Origin: JADFNB01 sp036397455
GTDB lineage: Bacteria; Gemmatimonadota; Gemmatimonadetes; Gemmatimonadales; GWC2-71-9
Assembly: GCA_036397455.1 (NCBI GenBank)
Contig: DASWIX010000061.1
Location: 1-64,000 of the forward strand
Direction: 5' to 3'
DNA: 64,000 nt
The position numbers were made by a program, and so were the translations under genes. Below, one piece after another: positions 50,641 to 59,545 of this stretch. The first letter of the stretch is position 1, and each line of letters opens with the position of its first letter. Below the pieces are notes generated by a model. It was given only the letters and a program-made list of their open reading frames with translations, was not told where the DNA came from and did no database searches.

Positions 50641-52598
50641 CGGTGGAACTCAATCCCCGATTCACGTTCGACTCGTTCGTCGCGGGGCCCAGCAACCGGC
50701 TTGCGGTGGCGGCGGCGCGCACCGTGGCCGAGAGCCCCGGGGCGGCGTACGACCCGCTGTTCATCTACAGCGCCAGCGGTCTGGGGAAGACCCACCTCCT
50801 GATGGCCATCGGGCATCTCGCCAAAGTCGTGTCGCCGAACGTCGCGGTCGAGTACCTCACGCTGGAGGAGTTCGTCGACGCGTTTCACGCCGCGGTGGCG
50901 GCGGGCCAAAGCGCCGCGTTTCGCAATCGCTTTCAGGGCGTCGATATCGTATTGCTCGACGATGTGCAGTTTCTGGCGAACCGGCTGGAGACGCAGGCCG
51001 AACTGCTGCGCTTCGTCTCGAGCTTCCTGGAGGGTGGACAGCAGATCGTGCTGTCCAGCGACCGGCCGCCCAGCGAGATCGAACAACTCGATGAACGTCT
51101 TATCTCCCGGTTCGCCGGGGGCCTCGTGGTTGACATCGCCCCCCCGGAATTCGAGACCCGTCTCGCTATCCTCAAGCGCAAGGCGGAGGAGCGCGGCGTC
51201 GATTTCGAGCAGGCGGTGCTCGCCGCCATCGCCGACTTCGATGCTCGGAACGTGCGCGAGTTGCTGGGACTGCTGAACCGGTTGATCGCGTTCCAGGCGG
51301 TCAACGAAGGCGCACTGACGGCCGATGGGGCCCGCACACTGCTCGGGCTGGACAACCATGAAGAGCGGCTGGCGCCGGAGGTGGCGGGCGCGGAGGCGGA
51401 CGACAGCATGGCGCGCGCCGGGGAATTCGACCAGTTCCTGTCGACCGTCGGATCCGCGCTCGCACAGCAGATGGAGGAATGGCGGCGCCGGTTGCATGAA
51501 GCGGCCGCGTTTTGGGAAGGACAGGGATACCGTACCGCCCGCATCAAGGACCTGCTCGAGCAGGACGCGCCGGTTGGCGCCGATACGGTGGTGCGCGAAT
51601 TCGAACGGGACGTCGATCGTCTCAAGGCGCTCGAGGCGGAGATGTCCACGCTTGACGCGGGGCGGGCGGGGGACGCCGCGTTCCACGACCCGGACCGCAT
51701 GGCGGACGCGGAAGCGCTGGTCCAACAGGCCCGTGATGGACTGGGCGCTCCGGCCGGTCCATCGGCCGCATGGGCGTTCGACGATTTTGTGCAATCCCCG
51801 TGCAACGAACTGGCCCTGACCGCGGCGCGCGCGGTCGCGGAAGCGCCGGGCACGCGCTACAACCCGCTGGTGATTGCCGGCCCTACGGGGGTGGGCAAGA
51901 CCCATCTGATGCACGGGATCGGTCATGCGCTCTCGACCGGGACCGACTCACTGGTGGCGTGCCATTCGGCCCAGGATTTTCTCGACGAGCTGGTGGAAGC
52001 GATCGAGCGGGATCGGCTCGATGCCTGGCGTTCGCGCTACCGCCGCGCCACCGCCCTCTTGCTCGACGACGTCCACCTCCTGGGGGGCAAAGAGCGGTCG
52101 CAAGAGGAACTGTTCCACCTCTTCAACGCTCTGATCGAACACGATCGGCAAGTCGTGTTCACCGTCAACGGGCCTCCCCGGGAACTCGATGGGATCAACG
52201 AGCGCTTGATTTCACGTATGGAGGGCGGGTTGGTGGCGGACCTGTCACCACCCGATCGTGCGTTGCGAGCGGCCCTGGTCCAGCGAGAACTCCAGCAACG
52301 TTTGGGAGCGGTCGATTCGGACCTGGCGGCCTACCTGGCGGATCGGCAGGCCGATTCCCTCCGAACCGTGATCGGGATCGTGCAACGGGTGGTTGAGTCG
52401 GCCGAGACGCAGGGCGCGACGCCATCGGTGGCGTTCGCCCGCGAACTCATGGAGGGTCCCGCCGTCCGGCGACGCCGGTCGAGCGGTGTCCGCACCAGTG
52501 GGATCATCGTGTCGCCGTCGGGTGGCGTGCGGAGCCGCGAGAAGATGATCTGGCGCTGGCCTGACGCCACGGACCGGATCATCGAGGAACTGTCGTAA
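50637..52598 (+). CDS. Tandem DnaA-type AAA+ protein without DNA-binding domain
   Basis: 653 residues: two full DnaA/Hda-like AAA+ domains, about 1-235 and 375-595, joined by a ~130-residue helical, partly coiled linker. Domain 1 has a DnaA-like N-terminal FTFDSFVAGPSNRLA, Walker A SASGLGKT (45-52, first Gly changed to Ser), Walker B LLDDVQ (108-109) and ERLISRF (arginine finger box). Domain 2 repeats the set: FDDFVQSPCNELA, GPTGVGKT (415-422), LLLDDVHLL (about 476-477), NERLISR. The C-terminal HTH of replication initiators is absent. The function is not known; a nucleotide-driven switch or assembly factor is inference. Confidence 0.88.
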   Translation: MTVELNPRFTFDSFVAGPSNRLAVAAARTVAESPGAAYDPLFIYSASGLGKTHLLMAIGHLAKVVSPNVAVEYLTLEEFVDAFHAAVAAGQSAAFRNRFQGVDIVLLDDVQFLANRLETQAELLRFVSSFLEGGQQIVLSSDRPPSEIEQLDERLISRFAGGLVVDIAPPEFETRLAILKRKAEERGVDFEQAVLAAIADFDARNVRELLGLLNRLIAFQAVNEGALTADGARTLLGLDNHEERLAPEVAGAEADDSMARAGEFDQFLSTVGSALAQQMEEWRRRLHEAAAFWEGQGYRTARIKDLLEQDAPVGADTVVREFERDVDRLKALEAEMSTLDAGRAGDAAFHDPDRMADAEALVQQARDGLGAPAGPSAAWAFDDFVQSPCNELALTAARAVAEAPGTRYNPLVIAGPTGVGKTHLMHGIGHALSTGTDSLVACHSAQDFLDELVEAIERDRLDAWRSRYRRATALLLDDVHLLGGKERSQEELFHLFNALIEHDRQVVFTVNGPPRELDGINERLISRMEGGLVADLSPPDRALRAALVQRELQQRLGAVDSDLAAYLADRQADSLRTVIGIVQRVVESAETQGATPSVAFARELMEGPAVRRRRSSGVRTSGIIVSPSGGVRSREKMIWRWPDATDRIIEELS

Positions 52599-54217
52599 TG
52601 GCGATCAAAGGGAGTCTCAAGGAAGCGTCACTACCGGACGTGCTGCAGTTGCTGGCGCTGGGGCAAAAGACCGGGTGCCTGTCGATCGCGGATCGCAGCA
52701 ACTTCGGCTACGTCTACTTCGATCGGGGGCGCATCACCTATGCGTCGATCGTGAATCGTCGCGATCGGTTGGGCGACATTCTCGTGAAGCACGCCAAGAT
52801 CAGCCAGGATCAACTGAACGAGGCCATCGACCAACAGACCCACCAGCGCGACAAGCGGCTGGGCGAGATCCTGGTCGCCCAGGAGGTCATCTCACGGGAA
52901 GACCTCGAACATTATATCCGTGTCCAGATCGAGGAGGCGGTCTATTTCCTGTTCACCTGGATGCAGGGGACGTTCAATTTCGAGAGCGACGTGGTGCCGG
53001 ACCGCGAGGAGTTTCGGGTATCGATCAATCCGGAGTCGCTGCTGCTCGAGGGGGCGCGGCGCGTCGATGAATGGAGTCTGATCGAAAAGAAGATCCCGTC
53101 GTTCGACCTCATTTTCGAGGTGGAGCGCGGCCGGATCGAATCGTCCGATGTAGAACTCACCGACGCGCAACGCCAGATCGTCCCGTTGCTCGACGGCATC
53201 CGCGACGTTGCCGGCATCGTTGAAGACTCGGGCCTGGTTGAATTCGACGTTGGCAAAGCGCTGTACGGGCTGTTGTCGGCCGGGTTCGCCCATCGCACGG
53301 GCCGCAGCCAGTTCTCCAGGCCCGCGGAGGTGAACGACGCGCGCATGCAGGAGCACCGCAATCTCGGCTTCGCCTTCTACAAGACCGGGATGCTGGATGA
53401 AGCCGCCCGCGAGTTTCGCCGTGTGGTCGAGTTACGGGCCAACGACGGCGATGCGCATTTCTACCTGGGCCTGGTGGCGTTGAAGCAGGCGCGGTGGCGG
53501 GACGCGACGAGCTTCTTGCGCCACTCGGCCGAACAGGTCGGCGGCAAACCGGCCGTGCTCCACAATCTGGCGCTCGCCTACGAGCAGCTCGGACAGCTCG
53601 ACCGGGCCGATTCGGCGTACGGGGACGCGGCGGCGCGGAACCGCTACGATCCGCGGATCATGACCGGATGGGGAATCGCCGCGTTGCATCGCGGCGAGTT
53701 CACCGTGGCCGCCGGGCGGCTCGACCGGGCGCGGGAGATCGGTGGCGACACCAGGATGCCGCCGATCTGGTTCTGGGCTCGGGGGCTCGCGGCGGCGGGG
53801 GAAGAGGACTACGAACAGGCCGAGAGCGTGCTGCGGGAAGGTCTGGAATGGTATCCGGGGCACGTCGTCCTGAGCAACAACCTCGCGGCCTTGCTCGACG
53901 TGCTCGGAGCCGTCGAGGAAGCCGAGAGCGTGCTGCGCGGCACCCTCGCCGAGGAACCATCGGTGCCGCAGCTCTCGAAGAACTTAGGTGACATTCTCTA
54001 CCGCGGGGGCCAGTACGATGATGCGGCGGTGGCGTACCATCGGGCCATCAAGCTCGAACCGGAACTTGGTGATGATGTGTTCTTCAAACTGGGGAACATC
54101 GCGTACAAGCGGGGTGAGCGGGAGCAGGCCACGGCCTATTGGAAACAGGCGCTCGAACTGAATCCGGGGCATGAACTGGTACGCACGAATCTCGAGACGT
54201 TGAGCGCGTTGACGTGA
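52598..54217 (+). CDS. DUF4388 plus TPR protein
   Basis: 539 residues. An N-terminal DUF4388 domain (AIKGSLKEASLPDVLQLL...KTGCLSI) is joined to a helical bundle with LGDILV and LGEILVAQ repeats (about 50-95) and a second domain to about 240, similar in order to the gene at 47291. The rest is a TPR array (about 250-535). It overlaps the tandem AAA+ gene stop by one base (TAATG). The two DUF4388 proteins flank the mgl/roadblock/AAA+ block and may be paralogues. Confidence 0.85.
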   Translation: MAIKGSLKEASLPDVLQLLALGQKTGCLSIADRSNFGYVYFDRGRITYASIVNRRDRLGDILVKHAKISQDQLNEAIDQQTHQRDKRLGEILVAQEVISREDLEHYIRVQIEEAVYFLFTWMQGTFNFESDVVPDREEFRVSINPESLLLEGARRVDEWSLIEKKIPSFDLIFEVERGRIESSDVELTDAQRQIVPLLDGIRDVAGIVEDSGLVEFDVGKALYGLLSAGFAHRTGRSQFSRPAEVNDARMQEHRNLGFAFYKTGMLDEAAREFRRVVELRANDGDAHFYLGLVALKQARWRDATSFLRHSAEQVGGKPAVLHNLALAYEQLGQLDRADSAYGDAAARNRYDPRIMTGWGIAALHRGEFTVAAGRLDRAREIGGDTRMPPIWFWARGLAAAGEEDYEQAESVLREGLEWYPGHVVLSNNLAALLDVLGAVEEAESVLRGTLAEEPSVPQLSKNLGDILYRGGQYDDAAVAYHRAIKLEPELGDDVFFKLGNIAYKRGEREQATAYWKQALELNPGHELVRTNLETLSALT

Positions 54218-55029
54218 GCGACGATGACGGCGCCGCCGGGTTGGCGTCGCTCGTGGCGCAAATCGCGCGGGCGCGCGGATTCGGGTGCGGGGCGTATAAG
54301 GAGAGTTGCCTGCGACGGCGGCTCGCCGTTCGGATGCGCGCCTGCGGGGTGTCGACCTACGCAGAGTACGCCCGCGTGCTCGAGGGGAATGCGGCGGAAT
54401 ACGAGCATCTGCTCGATACGCTCACCATCAACGTCACCAAGTTCTACCGGAACCGGGAGACCTGGGACGCCCTTGCCGATCGCTACGTCCCCGACCTCTG
54501 GCGCGCCCGGGGCGGTCGCCTGCGGGCCTGGTCGGCCGGGTGCGCGTCGGGCGAGGAGCCCTACACGATCGCGATCCTGTTCCTCGAGGTTGCGCGCCGG
54601 CTCGGAAGTGACGGACCGCTGCGCGCTCGTGTCGACGCGACCGATTTCGATCGGCACAGTCTGGAACGTGCCCGCCGAGGCGTGTACGCCGCCGCGGCGT
54701 TGGAGGAACTGCCGGACGAACTGCTCCGCCGTCACTTCAGTGGCGAGGGGGAATGCGCGGTGAACCCGGCGGTGCGGGAGCTCGTGCGGTTTCGCCAGCA
54801 TGACTTGCTGCGCGACCCGCCGCCCGACCCGCCCTACGACCTCATCGTGTGTCGCAACGTGGTGATCTACTTTGATCGACCAAACCAGGATCGTCTGTTC
54901 TCGGCGTTTGCCGACGCGCTGACCCCCGGTGGCGTTCTCGTGCTCGGGAAGGTCGAAACACTGTTCGGAGCAGCGCGCACTTCTCTGCGGTTGGACGACA
55001 CCCGTGAGCGGATCTTCCGGCGTTCGTGA
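54214..55029 (+). CDS. cheR: CheR chemoreceptor methyltransferase
   Basis: 271 residues from GTG 54214. The N-terminal helical CheR_N domain (RGFGCGAYKESCLRRRL) is followed by the methyltransferase core with the SAM motif SAGCASGEEPYTIAI, VDATDFDRHSLE and LIVCRNVVIYFD. It methylates glutamates of chemoreceptors, which are not encoded in this window. It is overlapped by the TPR gene at its start and cheD at its end. Confidence 0.93.
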   Translation: MSDDDGAAGLASLVAQIARARGFGCGAYKESCLRRRLAVRMRACGVSTYAEYARVLEGNAAEYEHLLDTLTINVTKFYRNRETWDALADRYVPDLWRARGGRLRAWSAGCASGEEPYTIAILFLEVARRLGSDGPLRARVDATDFDRHSLERARRGVYAAAALEELPDELLRRHFSGEGECAVNPAVRELVRFRQHDLLRDPPPDPPYDLIVCRNVVIYFDRPNQDRLFSAFADALTPGGVLVLGKVETLFGAARTSLRLDDTRERIFRRS

Positions 55030-55514
55030 CGGCGCCAAAGCAAGTGGTCGGACTCGGCCAAGCCGCCGTGATGCGGCGCGACGGGACGCTTACGGCCCTC
55101 GGCCTCGGCAGCTGTGTGGCCGTCATCCTGCACGACCCTGTCGCGGCGGTGGGCGGACTCGTGCACGTCGTGCTGCCATCGGCGTCCCTCGCGCGGGATC
55201 GTTCGAACCCGGCGCGGTTCGCGGAATCGGCCGCCTTGTTTCTGGTGAACCGGATGGAAGGTGCCGGCGCGGATCGGCTGCGGGTTACGGCGCGCTTGGT
55301 GGGTGGGGCGAGCATGTTTGCGTTGTTGACGCCGCAGGGGGCGACGCACATCGGCCAACGCAACGTCATCGCGTGCCGGCTGGCGCTGCGGACCGCGGGT
55401 ATCGCGCTCACGACCGAGGTGGTTGGTGGAGAGGTGGGACGCTCCGTCTGGTTCGATGTGGCGACTGGCGAAGTCGTGGTCAGGTCGGTAGGGCGTGAGC
55501 CTGAAATCGTCTGA
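55026..55514 (+). CDS. cheD: CheD receptor deamidase
   Basis: 162 residues from GTG 55026. Active-site Cys30 in GLGSCVAV, the conserved His47 in GGLVHVVLP, and ARLVGGASMF are all present. It deamidates receptor glutamines and stimulates CheC. Co-occurrence with cheC at the far end of the same operon fits that partnership. It overlaps cheB by 20 bases. Confidence 0.92.
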   Translation: MTAPKQVVGLGQAAVMRRDGTLTALGLGSCVAVILHDPVAAVGGLVHVVLPSASLARDRSNPARFAESAALFLVNRMEGAGADRLRVTARLVGGASMFALLTPQGATHIGQRNVIACRLALRTAGIALTTEVVGGEVGRSVWFDVATGEVVVRSVGREPEIV

Positions 55515-56574
55515 CACCCGGCGCACGGTGCTCGTCGCTGACGACAGCGCCCTGATGCGGCGCGTCTTGAGCGACGTGATCAATGCGTCCGATCGGTTCC
55601 GCGTGGTCGCGACGGCCCGCGACGGGATGGATGCGATCGAAAAGGTGCATCGCTTTGATCCGGACCTGCTGACGGTGGATTTGGAGATGCCGGAGCTGGA
55701 CGGGCTGGGGGTCATCGGGTACGTCATGAGCGAACTGCCGCGACCGATCGTGCTCGTCAGCGCCTATGCCGGTCCGGGAACGGCCGCGGCCATTCGGTCG
55801 CTCGAGCTTGGGGCGGTGGAGATCGTGGCCAAGCCGGGAGGGCAGACGACCGCAGCCCTGGCGGGGTTGGGGCCCGCGCTGCTCGATGCACTGAACGCCG
55901 CCGCCAGCGCCGATGTGACCCGGGTGCCCGTGCTCGCGCGTGCGCTGGCGGCACCGCCCGTCTCTTCCGAAATTGGGGTACAGGGGCGAGCGGCGTACGC
56001 CATCGCCATCGCCGCGAGCACCGGTGGGCCGCGGGCCCTTGCCGAGGTCGTCCCCCGGTTGCCTCGCCGGCTTGGCGCCGGCGTGCTGATCGTGCAGCAC
56101 ATGCCACCCAAATTCACCCGGAGTCTGGCCGAACGGCTCGACCAGAACAGCGCGATTCGGGTGGTGGAGGCCGACGATGGCGTACCGTTTCTCGAGAACA
56201 CCGCCTATGTCGCGCCCGGAGACTATCACATACGTGTTGCGACGGGGCATGATGGACCGTATCTCCAGCTCAGCTCCGAGCCCGCGGTCTGGGGGGTCCG
56301 ACCGGCGGCCGATCCGTTGTTTCGATCGGTGGCCGCGCGCTTCGGTCCCCGCGCGCTCGGCGTGGTGCTGACCGGCATGGGACGTGACGGCGCGGAAGGC
56401 CTCCGGGCCATTCGCGATGCCGGCGGGGCCGGTTTCGCGCAGGACCGTTCGTCGGCGGTCATCTACGGCATGCCGCAGGCGGCGGTGCAGGGCGGGGGTG
56501 CCGAGTTCATCGTGTCGTTGGGGGACCTTGCCGGGGCGGTGGAAACGGAACTTCGGCGCCGGACCGCGCCATGA
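55495..56574 (+). CDS. cheB: CheB methylesterase response regulator
   Basis: 359 residues from GTG 55495. The receiver domain (VADDSALMRR, VDLEMPELDG with the phospho-Asp) is joined to a methylesterase domain with the Ser/His/Asp set in ASTGGP, QHMP and GMGRDG. It demethylates and deamidates receptors under CheA control. With CheR and CheD, it gives a full adaptation system. Confidence 0.95.
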   Translation: MSLKSSDTRRTVLVADDSALMRRVLSDVINASDRFRVVATARDGMDAIEKVHRFDPDLLTVDLEMPELDGLGVIGYVMSELPRPIVLVSAYAGPGTAAAIRSLELGAVEIVAKPGGQTTAALAGLGPALLDALNAAASADVTRVPVLARALAAPPVSSEIGVQGRAAYAIAIAASTGGPRALAEVVPRLPRRLGAGVLIVQHMPPKFTRSLAERLDQNSAIRVVEADDGVPFLENTAYVAPGDYHIRVATGHDGPYLQLSSEPAVWGVRPAADPLFRSVAARFGPRALGVVLTGMGRDGAEGLRAIRDAGGAGFAQDRSSAVIYGMPQAAVQGGGAEFIVSLGDLAGAVETELRRRTAP

Positions 56575-56999
56575 CGGGCTATCTGGTGGTGCGCAGTGGG
56601 GCGACGCGCTTTGGCTTGCCGCTCGCGCACGTGGTTGAGGTGGTCCCCACCGAAGGCCTGACCGCGGCACCCGGGACGTCGCCCGCGGTGCGAGGGGTCA
56701 TGCCGGTGCGGGGCCGACTGATACCCCTGGCGCACCTCGATGCCCTGGTGCGTGGCCGGACGCCGGACGCGACCATCGGGCACGCGGCCGTGGTGATGTC
56801 GGTCGACGGAGATCCGGTGGCGTTCGAGGTCGACGAGGCGGAGGAACTGCAACGCGCCGCGCCGGGTCCCCTCCCGTCTGGCTGGGAGTTCCCGTGGGCG
56901 GTAGGTGTGGCCCGCGTCGGCGACACGCTGATTCCGATACTCGATGTCGCCTCGTTGGTGGAGCGATTGCGGTCGATACAGATACGGGAGGCGTCGTGA
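56571..56999 (+). CDS. CheW-like adaptor, copy 2
   Basis: 142 residues. A single CheW fold: RSGATRFGLPLAHVVEVVP, VRGVMPVRGRLIPLAHLD, AFEVDEAEEL. Its loops are shorter than in copy 1 and it begins without a leader. It overlaps both cheB and the next cheW, so the last CheW pair are probably translated in fixed ratio. Confidence 0.82.
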   Translation: MTGYLVVRSGATRFGLPLAHVVEVVPTEGLTAAPGTSPAVRGVMPVRGRLIPLAHLDALVRGRTPDATIGHAAVVMSVDGDPVAFEVDEAEELQRAAPGPLPSGWEFPWAVGVARVGDTLIPILDVASLVERLRSIQIREAS

Positions 57000-57481
57000 C
57001 GATGACCCATGCCGGAGACGAAATCCAGCTGGTGGTGTTCCGGATCGGGGCGCAGCACTTCGCGCTCAACGTGTTTCAGGCGGAGCGCATTCTCCTGTAC
57101 GAAGCGCCGAGCCCGCTGCCCCAGGCGCCCGATTTCCTCGAAGGGATGGTGAGCTACGGCGACGCGTCGATCCCGCTCGTCGACATGCGCAAGCGGTTTG
57201 GGGTCGCGGCCCCTGTCCAGGACGAGACGAGGACCATCGTGTTGGAACTGGATCAAGGGCGCATCGGGATCGTGGTCGATGCGGTGCAAGACGTCGTGAG
57301 CGTCGATGCGGACCGCATCGAGAGGCCGCCTGACATCGTCCGCAAGCTGGCGGCGGAGTGCATCAGCGGGATCGTGCGCATCGGGACTCAGCCCGTCATC
57401 ATTCTGGCGGTGGCGACCCTGCTGTCATCAACCGAGCGTATCGCGCTCGAGGAACTGATCGTGGAAGTGGTCCATGAGTGA
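56996..57481 (+). CDS. CheW-like adaptor, copy 3
   Basis: About 161 residues from GTG 56996 (GGGAGG four bases upstream); ATG 57002 is also possible. The CheW fold includes LVVFRIGAQHFALNVFQAERIL, MVSYGDASIPLVDMRKRFG and GIVVDAVQDVVSVD. With two others in the operon, it may serve distinct receptor groups or rings. Confidence 0.85.
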   Translation: MTMTHAGDEIQLVVFRIGAQHFALNVFQAERILLYEAPSPLPQAPDFLEGMVSYGDASIPLVDMRKRFGVAAPVQDETRTIVLELDQGRIGIVVDAVQDVVSVDADRIERPPDIVRKLAAECISGIVRIGTQPVIILAVATLLSSTERIALEELIVEVVHE

Positions 57482-58337
57482 CGACATCGTGACGCCCCTC
57501 CGGGCACTGTACGCGTCGATTTCCCGGCGCCTCGATGACGCGTCCGCGTCCGAGCAGCGCGAGGCCGTCAAACGTGAGATCATCGCGCTGTTCAAGACCG
57601 TGGATGAGGCCATCGTAGACCTCACGAACCTGAAAGAGGACATTCGGGTCCTCGTGGATAAGTACAAACAACTGCAGGCGAGCCACGCCGGCGAACTTGG
57701 CCCCCAGTTCACGGCTCAGGTCCCGGCGGTTCACGTCAGTCACATCGATGCGTCCACGTTGATCGAGAAGGGGTGGAACCTCATTTCGCTCGGGGACTTC
57801 GAGGGTGCGATCCAATCACTGCAGAAAGCGCTCCAGTACTCCCCGGGTGACGCGCAGGCCGAGTCGCTGCTCGGCTGGGCACAGATGAAGCACGAGGATT
57901 ACGATGACGCCCTGTCGACCTTCCAGAAGGTCCTGATGAAGGAACCCGCGAACGCCCTGGCGCGCATCAACGTGGGCTATATCTGTCTCAAGAAGGAGAT
58001 CTTCGGCGAGGCCATTGAGCATCTCTCCAAGGCCATCCGCCTGGACAACGACAAGAAAGCCACCCTGTACGCCCATTTCTACCTTGGACTCGTGTACCTC
58101 GAGCGCGAGATGTATGAAGACGCGGTGACGTTCTTCGAGAAGACGATTGCCTTGGGACCCAATCTGATCGAGGCGTATTACGAGCGCGGGCGCGCCCAAT
58201 GGTATGCCGGTGATACGGACGCCGCGAAGGAGACGTGGGAACAGGGATTCAAAGCCAACAAGTTCAATCCCTGGGGCAAGCGCTGCCAGGAGACCCTCGA
58301 ACTCGTGGCCAAGGGAGAGGAGCCGCCTCGCACCTAG
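57474..58337 (+). CDS. TPR protein closing the chemosensory operon
   Basis: 287 residues from ATG 57474. An N-terminal helical region with heptads (about 25-75) precedes five to six TPR units (about 95-270; GDFEGAIQSLQKAL, EPANALARINVGYI, ALGPNLIEAYYERG). No signal peptide. It is the last gene of the overlapping series, which suggests a scaffold for the signalling or output complex. The next gene starts within or just after it. Confidence 0.8.
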   Translation: MSDDIVTPLRALYASISRRLDDASASEQREAVKREIIALFKTVDEAIVDLTNLKEDIRVLVDKYKQLQASHAGELGPQFTAQVPAVHVSHIDASTLIEKGWNLISLGDFEGAIQSLQKALQYSPGDAQAESLLGWAQMKHEDYDDALSTFQKVLMKEPANALARINVGYICLKKEIFGEAIEHLSKAIRLDNDKKATLYAHFYLGLVYLEREMYEDAVTFFEKTIALGPNLIEAYYERGRAQWYAGDTDAAKETWEQGFKANKFNPWGKRCQETLELVAKGEEPPRT

Positions 58338-59194
58338 CCAGGCTGCTCGTTCCGCTCCTGCTGCAGCAGCCTCAGACCGTGCAGGTTGGCTCGGTGCGTG
58401 CGGTGTATTGGGGTGACGATGGTGTGGTGGCGACGGCGCTGGCCGAGCATGCGGATGGCATCCACGAGTGGCCCGGCATTGGCTACCTGGAGCCGTTTCC
58501 GATCCGGCTGATCGTGACGCGGTCGGCACGGCGGTTCGATTCGCTGACCGCCGGGCGGGTGCCGGGTTGGTCGGGCGCGGCGGCGCTGCCGGCCGCCAAC
58601 ACGATCGTCATCAAGGTTGGGCCCGACCCATTTCAGACGTTATCGCACGAGATGGCCCACCTCGCGCTCAACCGGGTGGCGCCACGCGGCGTCCCGCGCT
58701 GGTTTGCCGAAGGCTACGCGGCGCGCGCCGCCGGTGAGTGGGGCCGGCTCAGCGTGCTTGATGTCAACTGGGCGCTGCTGCGCGGGACGATCCCGAGCTT
58801 TGGCGCGATCAACCGTGCATTGCGCAGTGGGCCGACGAACGCGCGGGCGGCGTACGCCTTGTCGACGACCGCGATACTGTTCCTGGAACGCTTGGGAGGA
58901 GAACGCGGCCTCGCGCCGCTGCTGGCGAATCTGGGGGAGACGGGCGATCTGGATCGGGCCTTCCGGCGGACCCATCTCCTCACGCTGAGTCACGTCGAAG
59001 CGTTGTGGCAGCGCGACGTCCGTCGTCGATACGGGTGGCTGCTGTTGACGTCGTCGCTGACGCTGTTTTGGGGGCTCACCGCCGTACTCGTCGGCTTGGT
59101 GTGGTGGCGACGACGGCGGCGCGACCGTGTGCGCAAGGCTGCGTTGGATGTGGGGTGGGAGCTTCCGTCCGACGAGCCGCCTGACGTTGCTTGA
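58235..59194 (+). CDS. MA-family membrane metallopeptidase
   Basis: The HEMAH zinc motif, a following downstream Glu in WFAEGYAA and a single C-terminal helix with an Arg-rich tail identify an MA-clan peptidase (Peptidase_MA_2-like). Its domain starts with VRAVYWG. The start is uncertain: 58235 would overlap the TPR gene by 103 bases, while GTG 58379 leaves no signal peptide although the topology needs one. A hydrophobic LARLLVPLLL stretch lies between the two starts but is preceded by no ATG/GTG/TTG. The peptidase is probably on the outer face. Confidence 0.7.
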   Translation: MGTGIQSQQVQSLGQALPGDPRTRGQGRGAASHLARLLVPLLLQQPQTVQVGSVRAVYWGDDGVVATALAEHADGIHEWPGIGYLEPFPIRLIVTRSARRFDSLTAGRVPGWSGAAALPAANTIVIKVGPDPFQTLSHEMAHLALNRVAPRGVPRWFAEGYAARAAGEWGRLSVLDVNWALLRGTIPSFGAINRALRSGPTNARAAYALSTTAILFLERLGGERGLAPLLANLGETGDLDRAFRRTHLLTLSHVEALWQRDVRRRYGWLLLTSSLTLFWGLTAVLVGLVWWRRRRRDRVRKAALDVGWELPSDEPPDVA

Positions 59195-59227
59195 CGCCAT
59201 CGGAACTTCCCGTTAGCGTCAGTGTCT

Positions 59228-59413
59228 ATGTCAGATAAGGGCGTGTCGGCGGCCAACTTGCAGTTCGGGGTGAAGAACGTGACCCTGCTTTCGGCCGCGG
59301 TCGTGGCGCTGGTGCTTGGCTACGTGCTGCTGGCCGGCGGATCCACCACGGTGGCCCCGATTCTGCTGGTGCTTGGCTACTGCGTGCTGTTTCCGCTCGG
59401 GCTTGCGCTGTAG
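59228..59413 (+). CDS. Small two-helix membrane protein (DUF3098-like)
   Basis: 61 residues from ATG 59228. A FGVKN start and two membrane helices with a GG-containing turn (LLAGGSTTVAP) resemble the DUF3098 family of two-helix inner-membrane proteins. Its function is unknown. It ends 12 bases before tRNA-Val. Confidence 0.55.
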   Translation: MSDKGVSAANLQFGVKNVTLLSAAVVALVLGYVLLAGGSTTVAPILLVLGYCVLFPLGLAL

Positions 59414-59424
59414 CGGCCCGGTCC

Positions 59425-59499
59425 GGGCGAATAGCTCAGCCGGTTCAGAGCGCCTGCCTTACACGCAGGATGTCGGGGGTTCGAATCCCTCTTCGCCCA
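59425..59499 (+). tRNA. tRNA-Val (anticodon UAC)
   Basis: A 75-base cloverleaf: acceptor stem GGGCGAA with TTCGCCC, anticodon stem CCTGC/GCAGG around loop CTTACAC (anticodon TAC), T loop GGTTCGAATCC. Discriminator A at 59499; the CCA end is not encoded. Confidence 0.95.
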
Positions 59500-59545
59500 T
59501 CGCGACGCGAGCAATCGTTTGGAGACTCATTCGGAGGACGGTAGC

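Noticed and set aside
50637..52598. Tandem AAA+ gene as the chromosomal dnaA with oriC nearby
   Set aside because: No DnaA domain IV, no DnaA-box cluster noticed nearby, no dnaN or rpmH neighbours.
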